A DNA stretch of 64,000 nt from Terrisporobacter petrolearius (GCF_032598785.1 NZ_CP102984.1), one strand, 5' to 3'. Positions 7,069 through 15,453 are shown, numbered from the stretch's first letter. Made by a program: numbers and translations. Notes: a model not told the origin generated them from the sequence alone.

Positions 7069-8693
7069 ATAGTAATAAAACAGAGGAATTTGAAATAGAA
7101 AATAAAGAAATAAGAATGGAAAGTAATCATTTAGATAGGCGGTCTTATTGCCAACCACCTTGCTACAAAAATAATGAGCTTAATCTTAAGTTAATAGATA
7201 AATATGGCAGAGAGTATAATGACAATAAAAAAATTATGGCGAAAGTAAAAAGACTTATAAAAATAGGTAAGATAATAGCAATTAAAGGACTAAAAGGATT
7301 TTATTTAGTTTGTGATGGAACAAACCACAAAGCCATAGCAAACTTAAGAAAAAGAAAAAATATAAAATCAAAATCTTTATCTTTGATGATGAAAGATATT
7401 GATGAAGTTAAAAATCATTGTTATCTTAATGAAAAAGAGAAGATTCTGTTAAATAGGAGTGATAAACCTATAGTTATTTTAACAAAGAAAAACAGTAACC
7501 TACCTAACAACATTTCCTTTAATAAAGATTCTTTAGGAGTGATGTTACCATCCACAGCTATTTATAGTATGTTGTTTGATGATGACCTTAAAACTTTAGT
7601 AATAACAAGTGGAAATACAAGTGGTATGCCTATGGCATATGAAAATGAAGATGCTTTGGAAGCTTTAAAAAATATTGCGGATTATTTTGTGATTCATAAT
7701 AAAAAAATTGATGTTCCAAGGGAAAAACTTGTGTTTAAAGTACTTTTAAATGAAGAGAGAATAAGAAAAATTGGAAGAGTATATGATTTAATTAATTTAA
7801 AAGATAGTTGTATAAGCAAAGCAAATATTAATCATAATCACGCTCATATAGTAAGTTGCATGTTTGAAAACAATGTAAAAGAAAAAGTTATAGGATTGTG
7901 CTTTGATGGAACTGGCTGTGAAGATGATGAAAATTTATGGGGAAGTGAGTTTTTAATTTGTGACAACAAAGACTTTAAAAAAGTAGGTCACTTAAAATAT
8001 ATGAAAATGCCTGGGGGAGATAATGCAACTAAAGAGCCTTGGAAGATGGCAGTAAGTTTGATTGAGTCGTGGTCAAGTAATAAACTAAATTTGCCTGTGG
8101 AAGAGTTAATAAGTAATTTAAGTATAAACAATCTTTTTAGCTATATTAAATATAAAAACTATAAAACCATACTATACATGATTAAACACAATGTTAATAC
8201 ACCTTTTACTTCTTCAATGGAAAGATTGTTTGATGGAATAAGTGCATTTTTAAATTTTCAAAATAAAGTTTCTTATGAAGGAGAAGCTTGTATAGAATTA
8301 GAGAATTTGGCAAAGAGATCTATGAACACAAAGGATTACTATAAATTTGAAATTAACTATGAAAATAATAAGTTTGTTGTAGACACAGATTATATAGTAG
8401 AAGAAGTATTCAAAGACGTTATAAATAATATAAATCCATGTGTTATAGCTATGAAATTTCACAATACTATAGTGGAATTTTCTTTCAGAATATGTCTTTA
8501 CTTAAGAAAACTATATCACATAAATATAGTTGCCTTAAGTGGAGGAGTATTTGAAAATGATATAATATTTACAAGATTATATGAAAAATTAAATAACAAT
8601 AATTTTCAAATATTAACTCATAAAATTTTTCCATGTAATGATTCTAATTTAACAATAGGTCAATTAATAATAGGCATTAATAAAGCAGAATAA
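7065..8693 (+). CDS. HypF-like carbamoyltransferase lacking acylphosphatase and zinc-finger domains
   Basis: 542 residues against about 750 for HypF. The acylphosphatase domain and first zinc finger are absent; DRRSYCQPPCYKNN (about 24-37) looks like a remnant of the second zinc finger. A YrdC-like domain follows (about 55-240: KGLKGFYLVCDG, GVMLPSTAIY, VITSGNTSGMP). Then comes the Kae1-like transferase domain (about 250-542: H257-x3-H261, FDGTGCEDDENLWGSEF, MPGGDNATKEPW, ALSGGVFEND, ND near the end). The metal ligands of the Kae1 site look intact, so transfer chemistry may survive, but carbamoyl-phosphate hydrolysis by an in-cis acylphosphatase cannot. No hydrogenase or other hyp genes are nearby. 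It may be a decaying HypF or a repurposed O-/S-carbamoyltransferase. Confidence 0.82.
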   Translation: MNSNKTEEFEIENKEIRMESNHLDRRSYCQPPCYKNNELNLKLIDKYGREYNDNKKIMAKVKRLIKIGKIIAIKGLKGFYLVCDGTNHKAIANLRKRKNIKSKSLSLMMKDIDEVKNHCYLNEKEKILLNRSDKPIVILTKKNSNLPNNISFNKDSLGVMLPSTAIYSMLFDDDLKTLVITSGNTSGMPMAYENEDALEALKNIADYFVIHNKKIDVPREKLVFKVLLNEERIRKIGRVYDLINLKDSCISKANINHNHAHIVSCMFENNVKEKVIGLCFDGTGCEDDENLWGSEFLICDNKDFKKVGHLKYMKMPGGDNATKEPWKMAVSLIESWSSNKLNLPVEELISNLSINNLFSYIKYKNYKTILYMIKHNVNTPFTSSMERLFDGISAFLNFQNKVSYEGEACIELENLAKRSMNTKDYYKFEINYENNKFVVDTDYIVEEVFKDVINNINPCVIAMKFHNTIVEFSFRICLYLRKLYHINIVALSGGVFENDIIFTRLYEKLNNNNFQILTHKIFPCNDSNLTIGQLIIGINKAE

Positions 8694-8798
8694 TTATTTA
8701 TATTAAGAGATGAAATTAATCCCTTAGCCGATTTTTTCAGCTATGATTTTTTCAGCTATAATGTAAATATATACATATTTATCAAAGGGGGAGTGTAT

Positions 8799-9278
8799 AT
8801 GGAAAAGGAAATAGTATATAAAAGGTCTAGAAAAGATATATTAATGTATCTACTTTTAGTGATAATTGCTGATTTAGGTTGTTCCTATATGATATTGTGT
8901 GGCTCTTATATATTAGGAATTATATCATTGGTTATATTTGGAGTAGCAACACTATATTCAATCAAGTTATTAATTATACCTAATGTAATTCTTACTGTTA
9001 ACAAAGAAGGAATTAAAACAAAGTATACAAAGGGTAAATATATATCTTGGAATGAAATATCTGAAATTTATATTGATAAAGACTCATACAAAGACAGACC
9101 AGTAGATGTATTGGCAATAAAGCTAAAAAAAGAAGGGCAAGAAGTAAAAAATATAAAATTTCCACAACCTAAAAATAAGGTAAGAGGAGACTACAATTTA
9201 AATCTTAAATACTCTGATGGTAAATTGGAAGATGCATATACACAAATAAGAGATTTTTATAGAAATAATATAAAATAA
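8799..9278 (+). CDS. Hypothetical membrane protein with two N-terminal TM segments
   Basis: About 159 residues from ATG 8799, which has AAAGGGGGAG just upstream; an in-frame GTG at 8793 falls inside that site and is unlikely. Residues about 14-35 and 37-60 are hydrophobic helices. The rest is soluble and beta-rich, with VNKEGIKTKYTKGKYISWNEISEIYI. This pattern is seen in bacterial PH-like domains of two-TM membrane proteins. I cannot name the family with certainty. It is a single gene converging on an HxlR regulator across a shared terminator. Confidence 0.7.
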   Translation: MEKEIVYKRSRKDILMYLLLVIIADLGCSYMILCGSYILGIISLVIFGVATLYSIKLLIIPNVILTVNKEGIKTKYTKGKYISWNEISEIYIDKDSYKDRPVDVLAIKLKKEGQEVKNIKFPQPKNKVRGDYNLNLKYSDGKLEDAYTQIRDFYRNNIK

Positions 9279-9280
9279 AT

Positions 9281-9312
9281 AAAAGCCAAGGATTTTTCCT
9301 TGGCTTTTATGC
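9281..9312. terminator. Bidirectional terminator
   Basis: AAAAGCCAAGG (9281-9291), loop ATTTTT, then CCTTGGCTTTT (9298-9308). It serves the membrane protein (+) and the HxlR regulator (-), whose stop codon overlaps the right arm. Confidence 0.85.
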
Positions 9313-9603
9313 TAATAATTCAAATTGTTTAATAAGTTTTGCATATTCATATCCTTTTGAAGTTAAGAAGTATTCTACTCTTGGAGGATATTCATAAAAA
9401 TACTCTTTATTAATTAAGTTATCACTTTCTAATTCTTTTAGTTTATCACATAGCACTTTATGGCTTACTTCACCAATAGATCTTTGTAGAGCAGTAAATC
9501 TTTTCCTACCAGTTGATAGATTATAAAGTATGAAAGATTTGTATTTGCCTCTTATAGAATGAAAATTATTTTCCATGTTGACTGTATCATGATGATTATT
9601 CAT
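9307..9603 (-). CDS. HxlR-family winged-helix transcriptional regulator
   Basis: 98 residues with a single HxlR-type winged helix. The key segments are KYKSFILYNLSTGRKRFTAL, RSIGEVSHKVLCDKLKELE and the wing EYPPRVEYFLTSKGYEY. The RBS AAGGAG precedes the start. HxlR proteins respond to aldehydes, oxidants or other small molecules, often through a reactive Cys; one Cys (about residue 52) is in the recognition region. No adjacent oxidoreductase is obviously its target. A second, more divergent HxlR-like gene lies just upstream on the same strand. Confidence 0.88.
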   Translation of the reverse strand: MNNHHDTVNMENNFHSIRGKYKSFILYNLSTGRKRFTALQRSIGEVSHKVLCDKLKELESDNLINKEYFYEYPPRVEYFLTSKGYEYAKLIKQFELLA

Positions 9604-9722
9604 TTTAATTCTCCTTTAACTAATTATATATATATATATTGCACAGAAAATAAAATATAATACTTACTAAAAGGTAACTATCCTAGAAAAAAATAAATGA
9701 AAAATACATTGCAAATTTTAGC

Positions 9723-9767
9723 AAAAAATAAATGCCAAGTTATTTAACTTGGCATTTATTTTTTTAT
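9723..9767 (-). terminator. Intrinsic terminator of the second HxlR-like gene
   Basis: AAATAAATGCCAAGTTA pairs with TAACTTGGCATTTATTT around a short loop, with poly-A on the left and poly-T on the right. It lies 34 nt past the stop of the minus-strand gene 9801-10127. Confidence 0.8.
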
Positions 9768-9800
9768 ATAATTAGTATATATCATTTGTAAATATATCTC

Positions 9801-10127
9801 CTATACTGCGATACTATCCACATCCACATAACTACGTAGAGATCTTACACATTCCCAACCTTTTATGGTTAAGAAATATTTTATTTCAGCAGGATATGAA
9901 TAGTCAACGCTTTTGTATATTAATCCTATTTCTTCTAATTGCTGGAATTTTAAACTTATTAAATCAAAACTCACACCGTCCATTAATTTTTGAAGGCTAA
10001 ATAGAGTTTTTCCACCAGATTGTAAATTGCACATTATGATAGTTTTACATTCACATCTAATTGGATCAAATCCTATAACTTGTTTACAAACCTTATTTTC
10101 TTCTCTTTCATTTTTCAAAGTAATCAC
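9801..10127 (-). CDS. Divergent HxlR-like transcriptional regulator
   Basis: 108 residues with an HxlR-like winged helix: CECKTIIMCNLQSGGKTLFSL, a divergent recognition region, then the family's C-terminal wing YSYPAEIKYFLTIKGWECVRSL. The usual SHKVL-type recognition helix is replaced by VSFDLISLKFQQLEE. The start is uncertain: GTG 10127, or TTG 10118, which has AAGGTGA 5 nt upstream. There are three Cys in the N-terminal 32 residues (CKQ, RCEC), unusual for the family and possibly a redox or metal sensor. A perfect CodY box lies about 100 bp upstream. Confidence 0.75.
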   Translation of the reverse strand: MITLKNEREENKVCKQVIGFDPIRCECKTIIMCNLQSGGKTLFSLQKLMDGVSFDLISLKFQQLEEIGLIYKSVDYSYPAEIKYFLTIKGWECVRSLRSYVDVDSIAV

Positions 10128-10228
10128 CTTTCCTTTTGGAATATTCTTGATTTATTTAACTATATTAGCAATAAACTTTATTTATTACTTTAAATATAGT
10201 ATATACAAAAATGGTTAGAAAAGCTACT

Positions 10229-10243
10229 AATTTTCAGAAAATT
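10229..10243. promoter_or_regulatory. Perfect CodY box
   Basis: AATTTTCAGAAAATT matches the Firmicutes CodY consensus AATTTTCWGAAAATT at all 15 positions. It lies between the 3' end of a GntR-family remnant and the start of the minus-strand HxlR-like gene, slightly upstream of a possible -10 TATACT on the minus strand (about 10198-10203). CodY binding here could repress that gene in amino-acid-rich conditions. Confidence 0.75.
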
Positions 10244-10258
10244 TTGAAAAGTAATTTA

Positions 10259-10522
10259 TTAACAATTTTGCTTACTTTGTATACCGAATACAGTCATAGT
10301 ATTTATATTATGTAACTCCATAGCAACCTTGGCACCGTCAGCATTTCCATCCTTGATAAAGTCCATAATCATTTTATGATCTCTTAGAGTTAACTCATTT
10401 GTCTTATGAAATTTCTTAGATAAATTAACACCTTTGTTAATGGCTTCATTAATAATAGGCATTAAATCTTTAATAAAAGCATTATGGCTAGCCTTAGCAA
10501 TCGCGTTGTTAAAATATAACTT
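10259..10522 (-). pseudogene. 3' remnant of a GntR/FadR-type regulator (FCD domain)
   Basis: The minus strand encodes about 88 codons ending at 10259 that match the C-terminal part of an FCD ligand-binding domain: NNAIAKASHNAFIKDLMPII, the central HDHK-like LRDHKMIMDFIKDG, then GAKVAMELHNINTM. The N-terminal winged helix and the first half of the FCD domain are missing. Homology stops abruptly at about 10522, where an ilvD fragment on the other strand begins three bases later. There is no start codon of its own. The 5' end was removed by a deletion. Confidence 0.8.
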
Positions 10523-10524
10523 AA

Positions 10525-10725
10525 GAAGGTCCAAAGGGAGGACCTGGAATGAGAGAAATGTTAAATCCAACCTCAGCCATAGCAGGTATGGGTCTAGGAG
10601 AATGTGTTGCTCTTATAATAGATGGACGTTTTTCTGGGGTATCCATAGGTCACGTTTCACCAGAAGCAGCAGTTGGCGGACCTATAGCTTTAGTTAAAGA
10701 AGGGGATTTAATAAGAATAAATATA
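10525..10725 (+). pseudogene. ilvD: Fragment of dihydroxy-acid dehydratase (IlvD)
   Basis: The frame from 10525 reads EGPKGGPGMREMLNPTSAIA and then LIIDGRFSG, GHVSPEAAVGGPIALVKEGD. These are hallmark sequences of the C-terminal part of IlvD, the Fe-S dehydratase of branched-chain amino acid synthesis. About 480 N-terminal residues are missing and the extreme C-terminus is lost after about 10715. TAA sits directly before the first codon. With the GntR remnant it marks a deletion that removed the facing 5' halves of two divergent genes. Confidence 0.88.
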
Positions 10726-10922
10726 AATATAATAAAAATGAAGAATATCTAGAATATGACCCTGTATATGCAGTTTATAGAAATAAAGAAAAATTAAAAT
10801 ATGAAAAGTTAGATATTAAAAATTTATATATAGATGTCTCCATAATTAATATTTATTCTAATACTAAGGGAGAAGAATATAGAAGCACTAATTTTGACTT
10901 TGGTTTTAAATATGAAGAGTAA
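10713..10922 (+). pseudogene. 3' remnant of an unidentified gene
   Basis: A different frame from the ilvD fragment reads KNEEYLEYDPVYAVYRNKEK, continues through LDIKNLYIDVSIINIYSNTK and ends FGFKYEE at TAA 10920-10922. There is no RBS or start codon, and the reading frame enters from the ilvD remnant, so it appears to be the 3' tail of a second deleted gene. I do not recognise the family. Confidence 0.45.
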
Positions 10923-10941
10923 TTAATTAGAATTGCGAATA

Positions 10942-10996
10942 AATAAAGATATTCTGAAATTGATCTTGCAAAACGTTTTAGAATACCTTTATTTTT
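10942..10996 (+). terminator. Long hairpin, probable terminator
   Basis: AATAAAGATATTCTGAAA (10942-10959) pairs with TTTTAGAATACCTTTATT (10976-10993), 18 bp with two mismatches (one wobble), followed by TTT. It probably ended the lost transcript at 10922. The rest of the spacer to 11198 holds no gene I can support. Confidence 0.5.
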
Positions 10997-11198
10997 ATGT
11001 TGAAAAAAATGAAGGAAAACTGTTTTTCTTAATCTTTTGTTGAATAAATTGCAACATAATAATTGAATTATGCAAAAAAATCTTGTAATTTAAGAAAAAA
11101 TATCTTATAATTAATTTTAATGAATGAAGTGTGAATGAATTATGCATTTTTTGCATTAATAAAACAAAAAAATAAATATAATTGGAGGAAAAAATATA

Positions 11199-12620
11199 AT
11201 GGAATTATTAAACAATCTAATATTAAGTATTAGTGACGTCTTATGGTCAAAAGTTCTTATAGTAATGTTAATTGTACTAGGACTTTACTTTACTTTTAGG
11301 ACAAAGTTTGTACAATTTAGGTATTTTGGAGAAATGTTTAGGCTTTTAGGCGATGGAGCTAAGGGAGAAAAGAAAGAAGGCGCTGTTTCATCATTCCAAG
11401 CTTTCTGTATATCAACAGCATCTCGTGTTGGTACGGGTAATATAGCAGGTATTGCAATGGCAGTTGTTGCTGGAGGACCTGGATCAGTATTTTGGATGTG
11501 GTTAATAGCTCTTATTGGTTCAGCATCAAGTTTTGTGGAAAGTACGTTAGCACAAATATATAAGGTAAAAGATGGTGAAGGATTTAGAGGAGGACCTGCA
11601 TATTATATAGAACAAGGTCTTGGAAGTAAAAAGATGGGAATGTTATTCTCAATTCTTATAACAATATGTTATGGATTTGTGTTTAATGCAGTTCAATCAA
11701 ACACAATAACAGCTGCATTTAACAATGCTTTTGGAGTAGATAAATTTGTAATAGGAGTAGTTATTGCTATACTAACAGCGTTAGTAATATTTGGCGGTGT
11801 CCATAGAGTTGCAAAAGTTTCTGAAATAATAGTGCCAGTGTTGGCAGTTATGTATATATTAGTTGCATTATTTGTTGTGGTAATTAATATAACAGAAATA
11901 CCAGGAATAATAGTAACTATATTTGAAAGTGCTTTTGGAGTTAGAGAAATGGCTGTAGGTTCAATGAGTGGTATGATATTAGTTGGTATAAAAAGAGGAT
12001 TATTCTCTAACGAAGCAGGTATGGGTTCTGCACCAAATGCTGCGGCAACTGCAGATACAACTCATCCAGTTAAACAAGGTTTAATCCAAAGTTTAGGTGT
12101 ATTTACAGATACTATAGTGATTTGCTCATGTACTGCATTTATTATACTATTATACCCTAAATATTCAACAGCAGGACTTGACGGAATACAATTAACTCAG
12201 GCAGCTTTAAGCTCTCACATAGGATCAATAGGATATGTATTCCTAGCGATATGTATATTACTATTTGCATTCAGTTCTATAGTTGGTAACTACTACTATG
12301 GTCAATCAAATATAGAATTTATGAGTAACAGCAAAACAGTTATGAATTTATTTAGAGCGTTAGTTGTTGCTATGGTATTATTTGGTTCAGTAGCAACTGT
12401 TGAAATAGTTTGGAATTTAGCAGATGTATTTATGGGGTTAATGGCAATAATAAACTTAATAGCTATAGCCTTAATTGGTAGATATGCATTTATAGCTTTA
12501 CAAGATTATACAGATCAAAAGAAAGCTGGAATAAAAGAACCTGTATTTGATGCTTCTAACATAAAAGGATTAGAAAACATTGAACACTGGAGAAATGATA
12601 GACAAGATAAAGCTATGTAA
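11199..12620 (+). CDS. Alanine/glycine:cation symporter (AGCS family)
   Basis: 473 residues with about 11 membrane helices. AGCS proteins import alanine or glycine with Na+ or H+. Signature sequences are FQAFCISTASRVGTGNIAGI, the GGPG segment, GSMSGMILVGIKRGLFSNEA and GMGSAPNAAATADTTHPVKQ. GGAGG lies about 10 nt before ATG 11199. The C-terminal end, including the stop codon, lies inside a 35-bp tandem duplication. It appears monocistronic, with a strong terminator at 12735. AlsT/GlnT-like paralogues in Firmicutes can move other amino acids, so the substrate is not certain. Confidence 0.93.
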   Translation: MELLNNLILSISDVLWSKVLIVMLIVLGLYFTFRTKFVQFRYFGEMFRLLGDGAKGEKKEGAVSSFQAFCISTASRVGTGNIAGIAMAVVAGGPGSVFWMWLIALIGSASSFVESTLAQIYKVKDGEGFRGGPAYYIEQGLGSKKMGMLFSILITICYGFVFNAVQSNTITAAFNNAFGVDKFVIGVVIAILTALVIFGGVHRVAKVSEIIVPVLAVMYILVALFVVVINITEIPGIIVTIFESAFGVREMAVGSMSGMILVGIKRGLFSNEAGMGSAPNAAATADTTHPVKQGLIQSLGVFTDTIVICSCTAFIILLYPKYSTAGLDGIQLTQAALSSHIGSIGYVFLAICILLFAFSSIVGNYYYGQSNIEFMSNSKTVMNLFRALVVAMVLFGSVATVEIVWNLADVFMGLMAIINLIAIALIGRYAFIALQDYTDQKKAGIKEPVFDASNIKGLENIEHWRNDRQDKAM

Positions 12621-12672
12621 TATAGATGATTTAAAAGCAAGATAAAGCTATGTAATATAGATGATTTAAAAG
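12603..12672 (+). repeat. Perfect 35-bp tandem duplication over a stop codon
   Basis: The unit beginning CAAGATAAAGCTATGTAATA occurs twice, at 12603-12637 and 12638-12672, with no mismatch visible. It includes the last codons and the TAA (12618-12620) of the symporter, so the second copy is untranslated. Confidence 0.9.
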
Positions 12673-12734
12673 GGTGTATCAAAAATGAATATACCCCCAA
12701 AAAGTAGACAAATAATATAATATAATTTTTAACC

Positions 12735-12766
12735 AAAGTGCTAATTTTAAATTAGCACTTTTTAAT
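12735..12766 (+). terminator. Intrinsic terminator of the AGCS symporter gene
   Basis: AAAGTGCTAATT, loop TTA, AATTAGCACTTT, then TTAA. A weaker GGGTGTAT/ATACCC hairpin lies upstream at about 12672-12700. Confidence 0.8.
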
Positions 12767-12947
12767 TACTAGAAACCTGAATTATTACTTTTTTTACCAT
12801 AAAATAATAGGTAGCAAAAAATACTAACTGAATTGAAGGGCTAATGGAATGCACAAAAAATAAGAAAAATACTCTTTATAGCTATATGTTTTACAATGAT
12901 TTTTTCAAAAATAAATATTTTGTAGATACAAACAATAGAATAATTAA

Positions 12948-13301
12948 AGCATATATACAAAAGATAAGAAAATTGCTTATGGAGATGTAAATTATTTAAA
13001 TGGAAAGAGATTAGCATATAATAAAGGAGATATAACTGTCCGTTGGATAAATAATGCATTTTGATGAAAAAATATAAAAGTATATTTAGTAGAAGTTAAA
13101 AGTATAGACGAATGTGTTCACATGCTTGAGAGTGATAGGGATGATGTTATATCTTTACTAAATGGCATTAATTTTAAAAATAATTATAATAATATATTTA
13201 ACTACTCATCTGGCATTGTTTATATTGCTGGAAATAAAAATAGTAAAGACATAGTAAAAAAGTTCAATGCAATAATTAATGAAATATATAAGTTTAAATA
13301 A
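12948..13301 (+). pseudogene. Decayed coding remnant, family unknown
   Basis: One frame reads SIYTKDKKIAYGDVNYLNGK and DITVRWINNAF, hits two consecutive TGA codons (13062-13067), then continues VYLVEVKSIDECVHMLESDR, DDVISLLNGINF and FNYSSGIVYIAGNKN to TAA 13301. The composition looks like former protein-coding sequence, but there is no start with an RBS and there are internal stops. The second half faintly resembles a SepF-like fold, which I cannot confirm. It lies between the symporter and an EAL remnant. Confidence 0.4.
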
Positions 13302-13580
13302 TATAATAAGTTATTGCCTGCATACAACAAGTATTTTAGAAAATATTCATGCTAAATACTTAGAAGGTATAAAGCATACAATAGAAGCATTAAAAAATAA
13401 TGGGCTCAAAATTGCTATAGATTATTTTGGGATAGAATATGGAAATTTAAATATGTTAGAAATTGTAGAGTTTGATATTATTAAACAAGATAAATACTTT
13501 ATAATAATTTATATATTCAAGGATACTTTTACTCGAAGCCCTTACCTATTGAAGAATTAGAAAAATTTAATGTAAGATAA
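13279..13580 (+). pseudogene. Remnant of an EAL-domain (c-di-GMP phosphodiesterase) protein
   Basis: One frame reads IEALKNNGLKIAIDYFGIEY, then LNMLEIVEFDIIKQDKYFI, matching the EAL-domain DDFGxGYSSL...DxxKIDxxFI region with the first Asp pair reduced to DY. After about 13512 the frame must shift to give YIQGYFYSKPLPIEELEKF, the classic EAL C-terminal QGYYFSKPL motif, ending at TAA 13578-13580. The 40-50 residues between these motifs (the EGVE region) and the whole N-terminus with the EAL signature are missing. It is inactive. Confidence 0.82.
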
Positions 13581-13643
13581 TAATAAGTTGAAAATAAATA
13601 TACAGATTTAAATATACAAATTAAAAGTAAAATTTAGCTTTTG

Positions 13644-13680
13644 TACTGGAATGATACCATATATCATTCCAGTATTTTTT
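13644..13680 (+). terminator. Intrinsic terminator after the EAL remnant
   Basis: TACTGGAATGATA (13644-13656), loop, TATCATTCCAGTA (13662-13674), then six T. The stretch 13681-14067 is non-coding and very AT-rich. An inverted repeat ATGATTAAAT/ATTTAATCAT lies near 13805-13840, upstream of the aminopeptidase. Confidence 0.8.
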
Positions 13681-14067
13681 GTTTTATTGATTTTATATTT
13701 TTTATATTTGATGTATTTGTACTTAAAGTGTTCATTTTTTAAATAAACAAACTAAGATTTGTTGAGTTATTTTGTTCTTAAACAAGAGTAATATTGTTGA
13801 TTAAATGATTAAATCTTTCACAAATTAAATATTTAATCATTAATTACATTTGAATGATTATAAAAATAATAGTTAATTATATAAAAAATTAGAAATTGAA
13901 GAAAATATTTACTATTGCGAAAATATTTTTCTTGTTGAAATTTGTAAATGGTGTTGTTAGAATTTAAGCAAATAATAAAAATAAAGTAAAAATAGATATA
14001 TATTTAATTTAGTAAATTACTTGATATAATTGTATTCATAAAATAAAATGTTTTGGGGGAGTGTATA

Positions 14068-15453
14068 ATGAAATTAAATTACGAACTAAAAAATGGATGG
14101 GATGTTGTAAGAGAAAATAATGACTACGAAAATGTTTTTCGATACTCAAAAGAATATACTCAATTTCTAGATAAGGGTAAGACAGAAAGAAAATGTGTAA
14201 AAGAAATTGTTAAGATGGCTAAGGATAGAGGTTACATATCTTTGGAAGAGGCTATGTCAAACAAAGTAATAAAATCGGGGCAAAAGATATATGCAATTAA
14301 TAGAGATAAAGGAGTAGCACTATTTGTTATAGGTGAAAAAAAAATATCAGAAGGTATGAAAATTATTGGAAGTCACCTTGATTCTCCTAGACTTGATTTA
14401 AAACAAAATCCTCTTTATGAAGATTCTGATTTAGCAATGTTAAAAACTCATTATTATGGAGGTATTAAAAAATATCAATGGGTTACAATTCCTTTAGCAA
14501 TGTACGGAATTGTAATATTAAAAGATAATACATCTATGGAAATATCTATTGGTGATGGAGAAAATGATCCAGTATTTTGCATAACGGACTTATTACCTCA
14601 TTTATCAGCAGACCAAAATTCTAAAAAAATGAGTGATGGTATAGGCGGAGAAGACTTAAATGTATTATGTGGAAATATACCTAATGAAAATGAAGAATTA
14701 GATAAAGTAAAATACACAATCTTAAAATTATTAAATGATAAATACGGAATGGATGAAGAAGACTTCCTTAGTGCAGAAATTGAAATAGTTCCTGCCGGAT
14801 TTGCAAAAGATTTAGGAATAGACAGATCTATGATAATTTCATATGGTCACGACGATAGAGTTTGTTCTTTTGCAGGAATAAAAGCCATATTTGATATAGA
14901 AAATCCAGAGTATACAGCATCTGTAATTTGTGTTGATAAAGAAGAAATAGGATCAGAAGGTAATACGGGAATGAAATCGAAATTCTTTGAAAATGTAGTA
15001 TCTGAGCTTATAAATTTACAAGAAGATTACTGTGAATTAAAAGTAAAAAGAGCATTTTATAACTCAAAAGTATTATCAGCAGATGTTACAGCTGGATATG
15101 ATCCAAACTTTTCATCAGTATATGATAAGAACAACTCATGTCATATAGGTAGGGGTGTTGTAATTGCTAAATACACAGGATCTAGAGGTAAATCAGGAAG
15201 CAATGATGCAAATGCTGAGTTTGTATCTGAAATTAGAAATATGTTTAATAAAGAAAAGATAGTATGGCAAACTGCAGAGCTTGGAAAAGTAGACCAAGGT
15301 GGAGGGGGAACGATAGCATTTATTTTAGCTGATTATGGAGCGCAAGTTATTGACTGTGGTGTTGGGGTGTTAAGCATGCATGCTCCTTATGAAGTAATCT
15401 CAAAAGTAGATATTTATGAAATGTACAGAGGCTACAAAGAATTTATAAAATAA
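14068..15453 (+). CDS. M18-family aminopeptidase (aspartyl/lysyl aminopeptidase-like)
   Basis: 461 residues from ATG 14068, which has GGGGGAG 6 nt upstream; an in-frame TTG at 14053 is inside the spacer and unlikely. M18 enzymes are cytosolic di-zinc exopeptidases that remove N-terminal residues. Recognisable motifs are IIGSHLDSPRLDLKQNP (metal-binding His-x-Asp), the catalytic CVDKEEIGSEGNTGM stretch with tandem Glu, SYGHDDRVC, and the C-terminal GGGGT and SMHAPYE with the last metal His. The length is normal. The transcript probably ran to a terminator at 18473 before insertion of the nested IS elements. Confidence 0.93.
   Translation: MKLNYELKNGWDVVRENNDYENVFRYSKEYTQFLDKGKTERKCVKEIVKMAKDRGYISLEEAMSNKVIKSGQKIYAINRDKGVALFVIGEKKISEGMKIIGSHLDSPRLDLKQNPLYEDSDLAMLKTHYYGGIKKYQWVTIPLAMYGIVILKDNTSMEISIGDGENDPVFCITDLLPHLSADQNSKKMSDGIGGEDLNVLCGNIPNENEELDKVKYTILKLLNDKYGMDEEDFLSAEIEIVPAGFAKDLGIDRSMIISYGHDDRVCSFAGIKAIFDIENPEYTASVICVDKEEIGSEGNTGMKSKFFENVVSELINLQEDYCELKVKRAFYNSKVLSADVTAGYDPNFSSVYDKNNSCHIGRGVVIAKYTGSRGKSGSNDANAEFVSEIRNMFNKEKIVWQTAELGKVDQGGGGTIAFILADYGAQVIDCGVGVLSMHAPYEVISKVDIYEMYRGYKEFIK

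Noticed and set aside
12844..12990. 48-codon frame before the unknown remnant
   Set aside because: No RBS, and the sequence is Lys/Asn/Tyr-rich as expected from AT-rich non-coding DNA; it is probably part of the same decayed region.
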